The notes under the pieces: model-generated
Database searches by the model: none
Told to the model about the DNA's origin: nothing
Seen by the model: only the letters and a program-made list of their open reading frames with translations
Shown: positions 1 to 10,447 of the stretch, piece after piece
How the letters are laid out: every line of letters begins with the position of its first letter
Position numbering within the stretch: position 1 is the first letter of the stretch
Assembly: GCA_001414485.1 (NCBI GenBank)
Contig: LLEY01000001.1
Span: 1 to 64,000, forward strand
Direction: 5' to 3'
Source of the DNA: Calycina herbarum
Taxonomy: Eukaryota > Ascomycota > Leotiomycetes > Helotiales > Pezizellaceae
Length of the DNA: 64,000 nt
Translations under genes and position numbers: made by a program

Positions 1-110
1 ATATATATATATATTCGAGAATTTAAAGCTATAGTTCTAAGAACGAGGGAATATAGAATATATACTCTACGAAAAAGAGGTATTCCTACTAACTATAAAG
101 AGCTTTTAAT
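1..110 (+). repeat. left copy of a ~105-bp direct repeat
   Basis: The run TTCGAGAATTTAAAGCTATA followed by shared blocks (AAAAGAGGT, ACTAACTATAAAG-like) recurs in the same order and orientation at 8521-8627. The similarity stops at about 110 here and about 8627 there. The two copies bracket the whole copia, inverted-repeat and pogo nest. They could be the ends of LTRs of an older element, or two copies of a dispersed repeat. The left copy runs off the window, so its full length cannot be seen. Confidence 0.55.
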
Positions 111-198
111 CTCGTTATAAATCCGTCCAAGCGTTGCGGCTCTGACAGTCACGTGTAAGACCGAGAATCACGTGTTACGAACCAGCGCCGTAATAATA

Positions 199-455
199 AT
201 CTTATAACCTCTCTGAATTATAACACTCTTATAACCTTATAACCTCTCTGAATTATAATACTCTTATAATCTTATAACCTCTTCGACTTATAATACTACT
301 CTACTTCTACTATAAACTCTAGAACTTATAATACAATAGTAATAATAATAATAACCTTATAACCTCCTCGAATTATAATACTCTTATAATCTTATAATCT
401 CTCTAACTTGTAATACTACTCTACTTATAACCGCTCTTAGAAAGAGCAGCTATTA
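199..455. repeat. degenerate ~35-bp tandem repeat
   Basis: A unit that reads roughly CTTATAACCTCTCTGAATTA and continues TAATACTCTTATAAT is repeated several times with small changes, interrupted by a stretch rich in AAT. It occupies the position where the 5' LTR of the copia relic would be expected. No function is apparent. Confidence 0.6.
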
Positions 456-3400
456 TATAAAGACAATTCACCTGATTTTAGTAACTTACAAAAGCACTAA
501 AATAATAAGATAATTACCTGGTTTTAGTAACTTATAAGTACTAAAAACAACACACGTCTATTTATCTAATAACACTAGAACCTCTTCGAAGATATCGTCT
601 ACTATTTTAAGCACTTTCAACGAGTTCTTTAAAACTCTCGATAATACTATCGACACTATAGCACTACTACTATAGTAGGTTAAGAATAAGGAAGCTACGG
701 CTTATATAAGTAAGAAGATAGAGGATTATAACGTCGATAATATAGATAACGATTATCTATAGAAAGTATACTATATAGACTTTAACGATTAGCCTGAATC
801 AAAGTTCGTAGATATAGTAAGAAATACTCTTATTATAATACGTAAGCTACTACGTAATAGAGGCGTATAGATAGAGATAGATAGATATAAGGCACTTATA
901 CTAAGAGTACTCTATAATACGGCTTAAGAGGTTAACCGAACGGAATAGACTATTAAGGAGCTAAGATAACAAGTTATTAAGAATCGAACTAAGTTAAAAG
1001 AGATAGCTACGAGATATAAGTATCTTAAAGAATACTCTAACCGATTCTCTAAACTTCTTCTAGAATACTAGAATCCTTCTACTTCGAGTACTACTTCAAA
1101 CGCTTTTATAAGTAATATTCCTATCTCTATAACACTACTAGCAGTAGCTCTTATAACTCTACTAGCAGCTTTTATAACCTAGAACGCTTTTGCTACCTAG
1201 AACGCTTTTATAACCTAGAACGCTCTTATAAGCTAACTAGCTATAGACAGCTATTCTAGTAATAGCTAGATAAGTAACTCTGCTTTTATACTTAGCAACC
1301 TTATAAAGTTATACTTAGACGAACAAAAGTATAATAGTAAGAGAGATAACTTCAAGCTTAAGAATATATATAACTGTTATAGTATACTACCTTTAGTATA
1401 TAATCTTACTTTTCTAATTATACTTAAGAGTTAGATATCGAACTACTTTTATACTAGCGTCTTTAAGAAAGGAATAGATTAATCGTACGAAGTTCTTTCT
1501 ACTACTATTTAATTATACTTTAAAAATAAGCTATACTTAAGAGGTTAATCCTCTAAGTAGAATCGTATTATATTCTTATAAACTAAAGCTAAGCTAGAAT
1601 ATTCGGAAAAGATACCTAGCTAGTACTTTAAGAAGATATTATCTAAATTAGAAGAACTTCGCTATAGACTTTCTAAGGATATATAAAGCGATAGATAATT
1701 AGCTAATAAGCTACTTATTATATATAAGAAAGTACTAGAATACTAAAGTATATATTCGACCTTACTATAAAACTCGTTACTCTAAAGTACTATTACTCTT
1801 TTAAGAAGCTCTATTCGTAATTATAAAGTAAGCTACGTATTAAATACTAAGACTTTAATAACCGATCGTTACTTCTATAAGTATAATTCTAGTAATTCTT
1901 ATAGCTACTAGTATAAAGGTAAGAGTAACAAGTGTTATATATATAGAAAGAAAGGCTACTAATCTTAGAACTATACTTAAGAAGAGTAGGATCGTTACTT
2001 TACTAAATAGTAAAAGAATAATAGAACTAACTTCCGTAGAAAGAATAGTAGCTTTGTTAAGAAGATCTACTATACTTATATTACTAATATCGAATATATA
2101 GAAGAAGAAGATATAGCTAAAACACTTTAGACAATAGTAATAGAGGATAGTAGAAGTGATTTAGATAGTAACGTTATCTACTACGAGGTTATCTACTACT
2201 TAATTACTTCTGTCGGATATATCGATAATTCAAGCGTATAAACTCTTACTACTAGTTTAATAAACCTAGTATAAGATTACACTTCTACTAGATTTATTCT
2301 ACTACTAATTCTAGATACTATATCTTATAAGTTTATAGAAGAAGTATTTATATCTATTACTAAGAAGTATATACGAGATTACTTCTTTAGAGTTATAATT
2401 AATACTAGCGTAGGAGGAAAGTCAAGTATAGAATACGAGTAGTACTTAGTATATACTAAACACGTCTAGAATATCTCTATTAACGAAAGTATTAAAGACT
2501 AGATTAGTATATAATTTAGTAAAAGTTATACTACCTTCTTAGAATCGATTATAATTAGTATACCGATCGGCTATATAGAATTCTATATTATATACTTAGA
2601 TACACCTTTTATTATATATATCGATAATATAGACCGTTTATATATCTCGCTTAATAACCTCTAGAACGTTCTTATTTAAGAAGACGGAAAGAGTTAAGAA
2701 GTAGAACGTTTTAGAATTATATAACGATTTAGACACTTCTTTCTACTCTAGAATAAGGCTATATATAACCTTGTATAAGAATCTCTATATTATCTTATAG
2801 ATGTCGATATTAGACGTCTCTATAAGCGCTTTGGTTACCTATCTATACTACGCTTATAGTATATACTCGAGCGTGTCGGTTACGATTTCAAGTAAGATAT
2901 TCTATAATATCTTACTAAATACTATAAGTATTACTAAAAGCACGGAAAGTTATTTAAATTTACACTTTACAACGATATTAAGTTTAATTATAATATAATT
3001 ATAGATGTCTTCTTTTTAGAAGAAAAGCTAGTATTATATATTATAGATTAAGAAACTCGATATTAATCCGAAGACTTTCTACTAGATATAAGTATAAAGA
3101 GTGCTTAGAAGACCTTTTAAAAGTACTAGATTAACACTTATCTAGAACCTCCTGATTATATTACTATAGACGCTAGGAAGAACTTTATTATAAAGGAATT
3201 TAAGAGATATATAAATTCGATAGAAATTAAGATTAAAACTATACTAGTAGAAGTATATAACTCTATTAGTATAGTAGAATAATACTATAGACTAATTCGC
3301 TATATATATATAATTATCTAGGAATAATAGCCTAGCTTCTTAAAGACCTCTACTTTTTAAATAATATTTAAAGCTATTAATAACATAGCTAGATCTAATA

Positions 3401-3685
3401 GTTTAATACCTACTTTACTTATATATAGTACTTATTCTTAAATAGCTGAAAGTAATACTCTTTTACGATTAATATCTTAGAGATCTAAGACCTATATAAA
3501 AGCTACTAAAGAAGTATATAAATTACTTATAAAGCGTTAAATTACAGATACTCTTAATATCTAGAATAGTCTATTACCTAGTAGAATTAAGAACTTACTA
3601 CTAAATACTAATATACTTATCTAATATAAGTGTTAAAAATCCCAGACCGGTCTCTTCTCGTTATAAGAAATTAAAAATAAAGACT

Positions 3686-4107
3686 ATAACGTATATATAT
3701 AGCGAACCGGCTAAATAAGCGAACCGGCTAACTGAAAATATATCTAAAATTACGATTTTAATATTTTAATATCTCTACGAACTATTAATTAAAAGTTTTA
3801 AAATTAAAACTTTGATTTTATTACTATATATATATTTATAATTCTAAGTTTCAGACGCTATATAATTTTACTTAGCGATTCGCTTAAAAATACCCTTGTA
3901 ATCTTATCTTTTTTATTCTTCTTTTAATAACTTTTTAATATAAATTAGTCTTAGTCTTATATTTTATAACTTTTATATTTATATAGTAATAAAATTAAAG
4001 TTTTAATTTTGAAATTTTTAATTAATAATTTATAAAGGTATTAAAATGTTAAAATCGCGATTTTAGATATATTTTCAGTTAGCCGGTTCGCTATATATAT
4101 ACGTTAT
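3686..4107. mobile_element. 422-bp non-autonomous element with ~130-bp inverted repeats
   Basis: The left end reads ATAACGTATATATATAGCGA followed by ACCGGCTAA. The reverse complement of the right end at 4107 begins with the same bases. The match continues inward for about 130 bp (through TGAAAATATATCTAAAAT and TATTAATTAAAA-like segments) with scattered differences. The left arm has a ~17-bp tandem duplication of GCGAACCGGCTAAATAA that the right arm lacks. The centre is AT-rich and has no coding capacity. It lies inside the copia pol region, so it inserted after that element. The target duplication is hard to fix because the flanks are TA-rich. It is a MITE-like, foldback-type element of unassigned superfamily. 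Confidence 0.8.
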
Positions 4108-6258
4108 CGTATTACTACTAAGTAGTCTTATAAGATTTAGATCTATAGTAGTAAAGCTATACTTCGAAGAAATCTTTAAAGACTCTAGAATAGTACCGGC
4201 GGTTAGAGAGATTTCTAGAATAGTACTGTTATTCGAGATAATACTATAATCTTATAAAGATAGAATAGACGATAGAACTAAGTCTTAAGAGAAGCTTTAA
4301 TCTCGCTTATAAACTCGATACTAACTTTACTAGACATAGATACGATAAGATAACCTTACTAATCCTCTAGAATCGATAATAGAACTAGTCTAGAAGCGTA
4401 GATAAGAAAGACTACGAAAGTACCTAAGACTACTAAATAGGCTTTTTAAGATCTTATTCTAAGAGATATATACTTTTATTAATAATACTAAGAACTATGT
4501 TACTATCGAAGATATCGAGACTTTTCTTTTATCTATTAAGAAAGAATATAATATTAAAGTATTTATAGCTACTAATAGTATAATATACGTAGAATTATAC
4601 TAGAAAGAAGTTAGTAGATTAACTAATTAAGACGTCTTTAAGATCGTTACCTAGAATAACCTGTCTTCTAATACTAGAATCTTTAGATTATAGTTCGTAG
4701 ATAATATTAAATTTAAGAGTATAGTACTTGCTTTTATAAAGTTAAGACTAGTTATCTAAGTATATAATAATAATAGAAAGTCCTTAGTTCTTACCTAGGC
4801 TCTTATAATCTAAAGAGTAAGCTAAAGAATTATTCTTATACTTATAGTAGTATACCTGGATTTACGAGTTTATATTTAGAATATTATATAAGTATATACC
4901 TAGTTACTTATAGAACTAAATCGAAAGTTCTTCGTATATTTACTAAAAGAATACTCTTAATAGAAGAATATATTCTTTAAAGTAGTTAAGCTATTATATA
5001 GTATTCTAGAGGCTAGAAACTACTAGTTTATAATATATTATAAATACTATACTACGAAGCTTATAATAGAGTAATCTACTTTCGACCTCTGCCTTTTATA
5101 TACTAAATTACTATAAGCTAGTAAGAGATAAGAACCTTTTAGTATAGTAGATCTCTAAATAGATAATACTCTTATACTTATAAATAGTACTTTTATAGAT
5201 AAGAAAGAAAGTACTATTAAGAAAGTCGGATTTATATTAAAAGACAGATAAGAACTTACTATTACCTATCTAATCTAGTTTAATAGAGAGCTAATTAGTA
5301 AGTATATAGATAGCTTATTTTCGCTTACCTAGGATTATATAAAGCACTTGAAATTAGTATAAAAGGTACTAGCGGAGATATCTAATATTAAAGACACTTC
5401 TTATATAGTATCTACTAAGGGTTAGTATATTACTTAGCGTGCTCGTAGAGTATATTTAGTAATAGTATTCTAGCTAGAAGTAGTATTCGACTTATTATAT
5501 ACTACTTAGATAACCGATCTATAAGAAGACGATATTAGTCTTCTTAATAAGCGAATTTAATAGTAAATCGATAATATTATAAGAGAGCTTAAATACGTTA
5601 GATTAGATTAAAACTCGCTTAAGCTATATACTTTTATAGATAGTGCTTTTGTAAATAATAAGAACCTATTCTTATAAATCAGTTACGTTATTATACTTAC
5701 GAATAAGAATAATAATACTAATATTTTATATTAGTCTTCTACTAAGTGTAAAAGAGTTACTCGTAGCGTTTTAGCTTTAGAACTATATATAATAAGCTTT
5801 AGATTCGACGCTACTACTTCTGTTAAATCAACTCTAGAAAGTATCTTAGGCTTTAAGATCCTACTTATTATATATACTAATTCGAAGTCTATTTACGAAT
5901 ACATAGCTAAGCTAGGTACTACTAAGGAAAAGCGCTTAATAATTAACGTTATATATTTATAAGAAGTATATAAGTTAAGAGAGATCGACGAAATTAAGTA
6001 GATCGTTAGTAAGAGTAATCCCGCGGACGCTATAATAAAGAAGAACTACTATAACACTCTACAAAAGCTAATCGATACTAATAAGCTAGATATTAAGCTT
6101 ATAGAATAGATAGAACGGAATAAGAGATAATAGAACCTTTGAATAAAGTATTCTTATTAGTCGAGGGTATAGAATAGAGAGCTATAATTAGTTAGACTAG
6201 ATAGGAGATTTTTGATAATATTTAAGTAGTAACTTCTACTGTTTTAAAGAAGTGCTAG

Positions 6259-6408
6259 TGTCGGTATAATAATAAGCGAGTAGCGCTTTACGTAACCTTC
6301 TCGCTTAAGGTCTATTTAAGTAAACCGAGTAGCTAACTTTACTCGTTATATATAAACGATAATATACTCTTTTTATATTATACTATTAGCTACTAAGTTA
6401 TACTAACA
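6259..6408 (+). repeat. 3' LTR of the copia relic (150 bp)
   Basis: It begins TGTCGGTATAATAATAAGCG and ends TTATACTAACA, so it keeps the TG...CA termini typical of LTRs. It starts about 150 bp after the end of the RNase H region. It contains a TATA-like run (ATATATAAACG) in the middle. I found no second copy near the 5' end of the element. Confidence 0.75.
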
Positions 6409-6551
6409 GTTATAAAAAGGTTATATAAGCTATTATAAACGGATCTTTCGAGGAGATAAGTTATTATAGATATAGAGATACTTAAGAGATTCGTTTATAA
6501 GAAGAGAGACTATTATAGACAGAGAAGAAATATTATAATTATACTATTATA

Positions 6552-8393
6552 ACGTAGTTTATTAGCGGGTCGATTATATTACTAAGTCGATTACTTTTCC
6601 TTAGTATAAAACTTTATATCTAAATAAATCAACTATAATATATTAAATTAATTATTACTCTTAGGATCTAATAAACTAGATATATCTATAACTTCTTAAT
6701 AAGTTTATACGTTATAACTAGCTTTTCTATAAGTTCTATAGTACTACTTAGAAAGTTATCTCTTCTTATAACTAACCTCTATCTTATATACGTCGCGTCG
6801 TACTTGCTTATTTATATTCTTCTAAGCTAAAATATCTTATATATCCTCTACTATAAGTGCTCTCTCTTAATAGATATAAGTCTTTTTAGCTCTATAGCGT
6901 TTACTTAGAGCTTTATTTACTACGCGAAGAGTATAGACCTTCGTAGATAAAAGAGTTATCTTATATACTATTCGCTTTATACTCTTTACTAACGTAGTAA
7001 CTATTTAAAAAAGTAGAGTTAGCAAGCTTCCTTAGCAACAGGTTATATAATTTCGTATAAGAGTTAATTATAAAAGTACTTTAGTTAGGTTAGAAGAGGT
7101 CTAGAATACCTAAGAGAAGGGGTTAGTACTAGATAGCTAAGAGAGAGTTAAAGTCTATAACTTTATATTAAGCTTTAAAAGTACTACTTATAGATTAAAG
7201 AGTACTAGGCTAGCTTTATAGAATCTAGCCTAATAGTTTAAGACTATTATTATTTCCTTATATACTACTATAAAGACTAGAAAGAACTCGACCTTTGTAA
7301 TATAGTTAATATAGGTCTTAATAAACGTCTTAATCTACTAACTATATACTTGTTTTAATATACTAAAGTATCTAATATTAAGTAGCTAGGTTAGATAGAA
7401 TAAATAAGAAGGTAGTTTAAGAGTAATAATATTATATATCTTATAGTACTCTTAGAACTTAGCTGATTTATAACTCTTATATCTATCTAAGACTAGTATT
7501 TAATATAGACCTTTTATATAAGTAGTAGTATATTTATTAAAGTGCTCTAACTATTCTAGACCTGTTTTATTATTTATCTAACTATTACTTATTAGTTTAA
7601 TAACCTAGTTAGATAGAAGGCCGCCGTCGGTATACTAGTTAGAGAGATAGTTCTTACTCTAAACTACTAAGAATAGAGAAACACTCTAGCTCTCTCTATT
7701 AATATAAGTAATTACTATAGCCTATTCTCGATTACCTAGCTAAACTGCTTTACCTCTACTATACTAATCTATATAGATAATAACTATTCTAAGATAAATA
7801 ATATCTATTATAAACCCGGTTTCGTTAAAGTTATAAAAGTCGTAGTCTAAAACTCTATACTTTGTTTATATATTTATAATAAGTTGAAACTATATACTAA
7901 TTAGCTTTAGATCTTTATATAAAGCTCTTTAGAAATTATAAACGTGATTAAAACACGTCTTAAAATCTAGTTATCGTTGTATAAATTAATATACCTAGAG
8001 CTTACTAACACGTCTTCTTCTCCGCGATTCGAGGATAAAATTAGCTATATCTTCTATACTAGCTAGCTAGAGCGTAAATCCTCTAGAATCTATATTAAGT
8101 ATATTCTAAATAATTACTTCCTCTTCTAACTTAGTTAACTTATAATAATTAGCTTTAGAATCGAGGTAGTAAGTTCAGCTAGCTATTCTATTAGAAAGAG
8201 TTATATATAGTACTTTATAGATCTTTACTATAGAACGTTTACTTAGTTTTTTAAATAATTAAATAGCCTCGATAGCTAGAATAATTCGCTCTTCTTAGGT
8301 TTGAATTTCTATAATAAATAGTTAAGAAAACGTATATTAAAGTTTTAAAAGTTTATACTAAGGAAAAGTAATCGACTCGCTAATAAACTACGT
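6552..8393 (-). mobile_element. Fot1/pogo-like DNA transposon relic (1842 bp)
   Basis: The ends are inverted repeats: ACGTAGTTTATTAGCGGGTC at the left, and the reverse complement of the right end is ACGTAGTTTATTAGCGAGTC. Both continue to CGATTACTTTTCCTTAGTAT (the left arm has a ~15-bp insertion). A TA dinucleotide flanks both sides, which is the target duplication of the Tc1/mariner superfamily. The length is normal for a Fot1/pogo element. A degraded transposase is readable on the minus strand. The element lies downstream of the copia LTR and is itself heavily mutated. Confidence 0.85.
6680..8320 (-). pseudogene. degraded pogo/Fot1-type transposase (CENP-B HTH plus DDE domain)
   Basis: Conceptual translation of the minus strand starts with a helix-turn-helix-like segment (RIILAIEAI, then KLSKRSIVKIYKV). 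It continues with a CENP-B-type region (KLTKLEEEVI, NILNIDSRGFTL, LESRRRRRVSKL), then YNFNETGFII at about 7810-7840. Relatives have YNFDETGF at this last site, where the Asp is the first catalytic residue of the DDE endonuclease; here GAC has become AAC. More than ten in-frame stops are present. The boundaries are approximate. The catalytic change and the stops rule out activity. Confidence 0.8.
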
Positions 8394-8520
8394 TAAGTAT
8401 AAGATCTTCTAGCTATTATAAGCGTAGAATCCGTTTAATATTATAATCTTTTATAGAGAGTAAAAAGAGATTAAGCTTTAAATAATATTATAATCTATAA
8501 CTAAAGATAAAGATATAAGA

Positions 8521-8627
8521 GTATATATATATAAATTCGAGAATTTAAAGCTATAATTCTATTTATAAGAGTAATATAGTATATATATCTAGAGAAAAGA
8601 GGTTACTTAGTAACTATAAAGCTTATT
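8521..8627 (+). repeat. right copy of the ~105-bp direct repeat
   Basis: This copy matches 1-110 (AATTCGAGAATTTAAAGCTA onward) in the same orientation. It lies about 130 bp after the pogo-like element. See the left copy for interpretation. Confidence 0.55.
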
Positions 8628-9250
8628 ATTCTAGTATTATTATTCTAGTATATTCTTATTACCGAGGTAATTACTAAGGTAGTTACTAAGATTATATACT
8701 TATTACGTATATTCTTCTAGGTTATAGACTAGTATTATAATATTTAGTTAATATTATACTATTCTATCTACTCTCTATCTTATATCGTAGACTTATCTAT
8801 ACTAGTTATACTAGGTAAAAAGAGATCTACTTAATAAGATAAGACTTATTCGTTATTATTTAAAAAGCCTTTATAGAGATAGACTAGTAATCGATAGAAG
8901 AGTTTATAAAGCTACTTACTTTTAGAATTATAGCTTGATTTTATATAAGTATATTTATTAAGAAGATAAGATATTTAGAAGTAGAACTATTAATTCAAGT
9001 GTCTTATTTAATAATCTAGAGAAGTCCTAGAATAATATTATATAACTCTAAGCGAGGAATAATATAGAGAAACAACCTAGCTTTATAGTATCTATCGATA
9101 TCTAAAGAGACAGTAGTAACTTCTATTACTATATCGTCTAAGAGAGTATTAAAGCTAGAGAGCCTTTGAGAGGAGATAGGAATACGTTAAAGGTTATTCT
9201 AGGTAGTAAAGAAGAAGCTAATAAGTCTATATAATAAACATCTAAAGATC
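8628..9250. other. unassigned RIP-type repeat remnant
   Basis: The same TpA-rich composition continues up to the sharp boundary. Some frames show short coding-like stretches but I could not match them to a transposon family. It is probably a fragment of another mutated repeat. Confidence 0.5.
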
Positions 9251-10223
9251 GCGTAATACCTAGAATATCCACTGCCTTAAACCTCAAGAGTAAAGGACCG
9301 CTGGTGTTTTTGCCACCTCCTAAATACCTTAAGTACTAACGGTCCTAAATACTGACGAGGCATGTAAAAGGCGGCAACGAAGAACCTGGAAAGTCTTACT
9401 TCAGTAGGTACAAGTCTTTACTAGTTTAGATGCCGAGGAAGCGGAGTAGAAACAAAAGTATTATATTTCTGGTGTTGGAGAGCTTTTTGATAAACAGCAA
9501 GATAACACTTGGAAATTGATTCCATTTTATCAGGTGCTATGACGTGACGGGATTCTGCAAGTGGTGTTGCTCTGCAGGAGGGGTCATCGCCTCGTACAAA
9601 TTACCCCGCAGCGGGTGAGCAAATAAGGCTGATCAATAGCCTCATAACTATACTCTCCCTCCCCTAAATAAAACGTAGAGTGCACAGACATTTAGTATGG
9701 CACAGCGGCCGTGCGCTTACGTTTTGTTTAGGGGGGGGAGAGTAACTGTGCTGGAGGATGGGAAAGAAGCTAACGGCACTCGGACCGAGATCGGAGGCTA
9801 GTCGGCCCCGCAGTCACCGATATAAATTTCCAACTAGCTTCATCTCATCTTTAGGCCCACCCAGACCACGCGACCCCTTTCCATGGGAAATAAGAATACA
9901 AACAACAAACACCAAACAATCCTCATCTACCATTTATTCTCTCAATTTCCCTCTCTTTTGCACAATCTTCCTCATTCGTAGAGGTGCATCAAATTGCCGC
10001 GGACTTTGCACAAAAGCCAGTGTAATTACCCTTGCAACCCCCAACCCCCATGCCCGCGCGGCTGCGTAGCTTCCACCTACCTTCGAGCTTTCTCCCCTCA
10101 CCTCCCCACGCTGCGGATTTCGACGACTTCTCTTCGCATACATAAGGGATACTCAGCTTTCCACCTCTTCACATTTGCTGAAAACAACACTTGAAAAGCA
10201 GTCGTCGATCCACAATTCTTCAG
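9251..10223. other. upstream region of the ethanolamine kinase gene
   Basis: Normal base composition resumes here. A 103-codon ORF at 9758-10069 is not supported by any recognisable motif and overlaps pyrimidine-rich sequence typical of a fungal promoter and 5' leader. I see no other gene. Confidence 0.5.
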
Positions 10224-10383
10224 GTTCGTTTATGACGTCGTTCAGCACATGCTATTCAACTGGCAACGCAACCTTCCAGCTTTCACCTTTGCTGAACTTC
10301 ACTTTAGCATAACCCTTTGAATAGAGGCACATCTCTTGTAAACTCTTTCTCTGAAATTCTAATCATATGCTAACCATTGACAG
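10224..10383 (+). other. probable 5'-UTR intron of the ethanolamine kinase gene
   Basis: The sequence has CAG|GTTCGT as a donor, a GCTAACC branch-like site and TTGACAG as an acceptor, 160 nt in all. It covers an in-frame ATG at 10367 that would otherwise be taken as the start codon. If spliced, the start is the ATG at 10448. Transcript data would settle this. Confidence 0.5.
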
Positions 10384-10447
10384 CTCTTTCTCCACCTCAC
10401 CGACTTCTCCTAAATTCCTAAAAAGTTCGAGCACGCGACACCAGAAA

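Larger units (their letters stand above)
470..6408 (+). mobile_element. Ty1/copia LTR retrotransposon relic
   Basis: Read on the plus strand through many stops, the relic keeps the copia order. There is a gag-like region with a zinc-knuckle remnant (about 1918-1985). An integrase core segment follows at about 3130-3330 (residues like ITIDARKNF and KEFKRYINSIEIKIK). Reverse transcriptase lies at about 4700-4990 (RLVI-VYNNNRKSLVLT, then FVYLLKEYS). RNase H lies at about 5625-6050 (FIDSAFVNNKN, KCKRVTRSVLALELY, SNPADAIIK). Integrase upstream of reverse transcriptase is diagnostic for copia rather than gypsy. The element ends in an LTR at 6259-6408. No matching 5' LTR is recognisable. A 422-bp inverted-repeat element interrupts it between integrase and reverse transcriptase. 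It cannot be active. Confidence 0.85.
1..9250. repeat. AT-rich, RIP-degraded transposon block
   Basis: This stretch is strongly AT-rich and saturated with TpA, and it carries no open reading frame of useful length. Translations that still match retrotransposon and transposase proteins are interrupted by many TAA/TAG codons at positions where family members have Gln or Trp. That pattern is the usual product of repeat-induced point mutation (C-to-T on either strand, mainly at CpA). The readable relics are listed separately. The composition changes abruptly at about 9250 to normal mixed-base sequence. I infer a silent heterochromatic island. The left edge is cut by the window, so its true size is unknown. 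Confidence 0.9.

Noticed and set aside
2801..2998. 65-codon ORF in the RIP block
   Set aside because: It lies inside the mutated copia relic and is a chance frame in TpA-rich sequence.
9758..10069. 103-codon ORF upstream of ethanolamine kinase
   Set aside because: It is in the promoter/leader, lacks motifs and has the composition of a pyrimidine-rich fungal leader.
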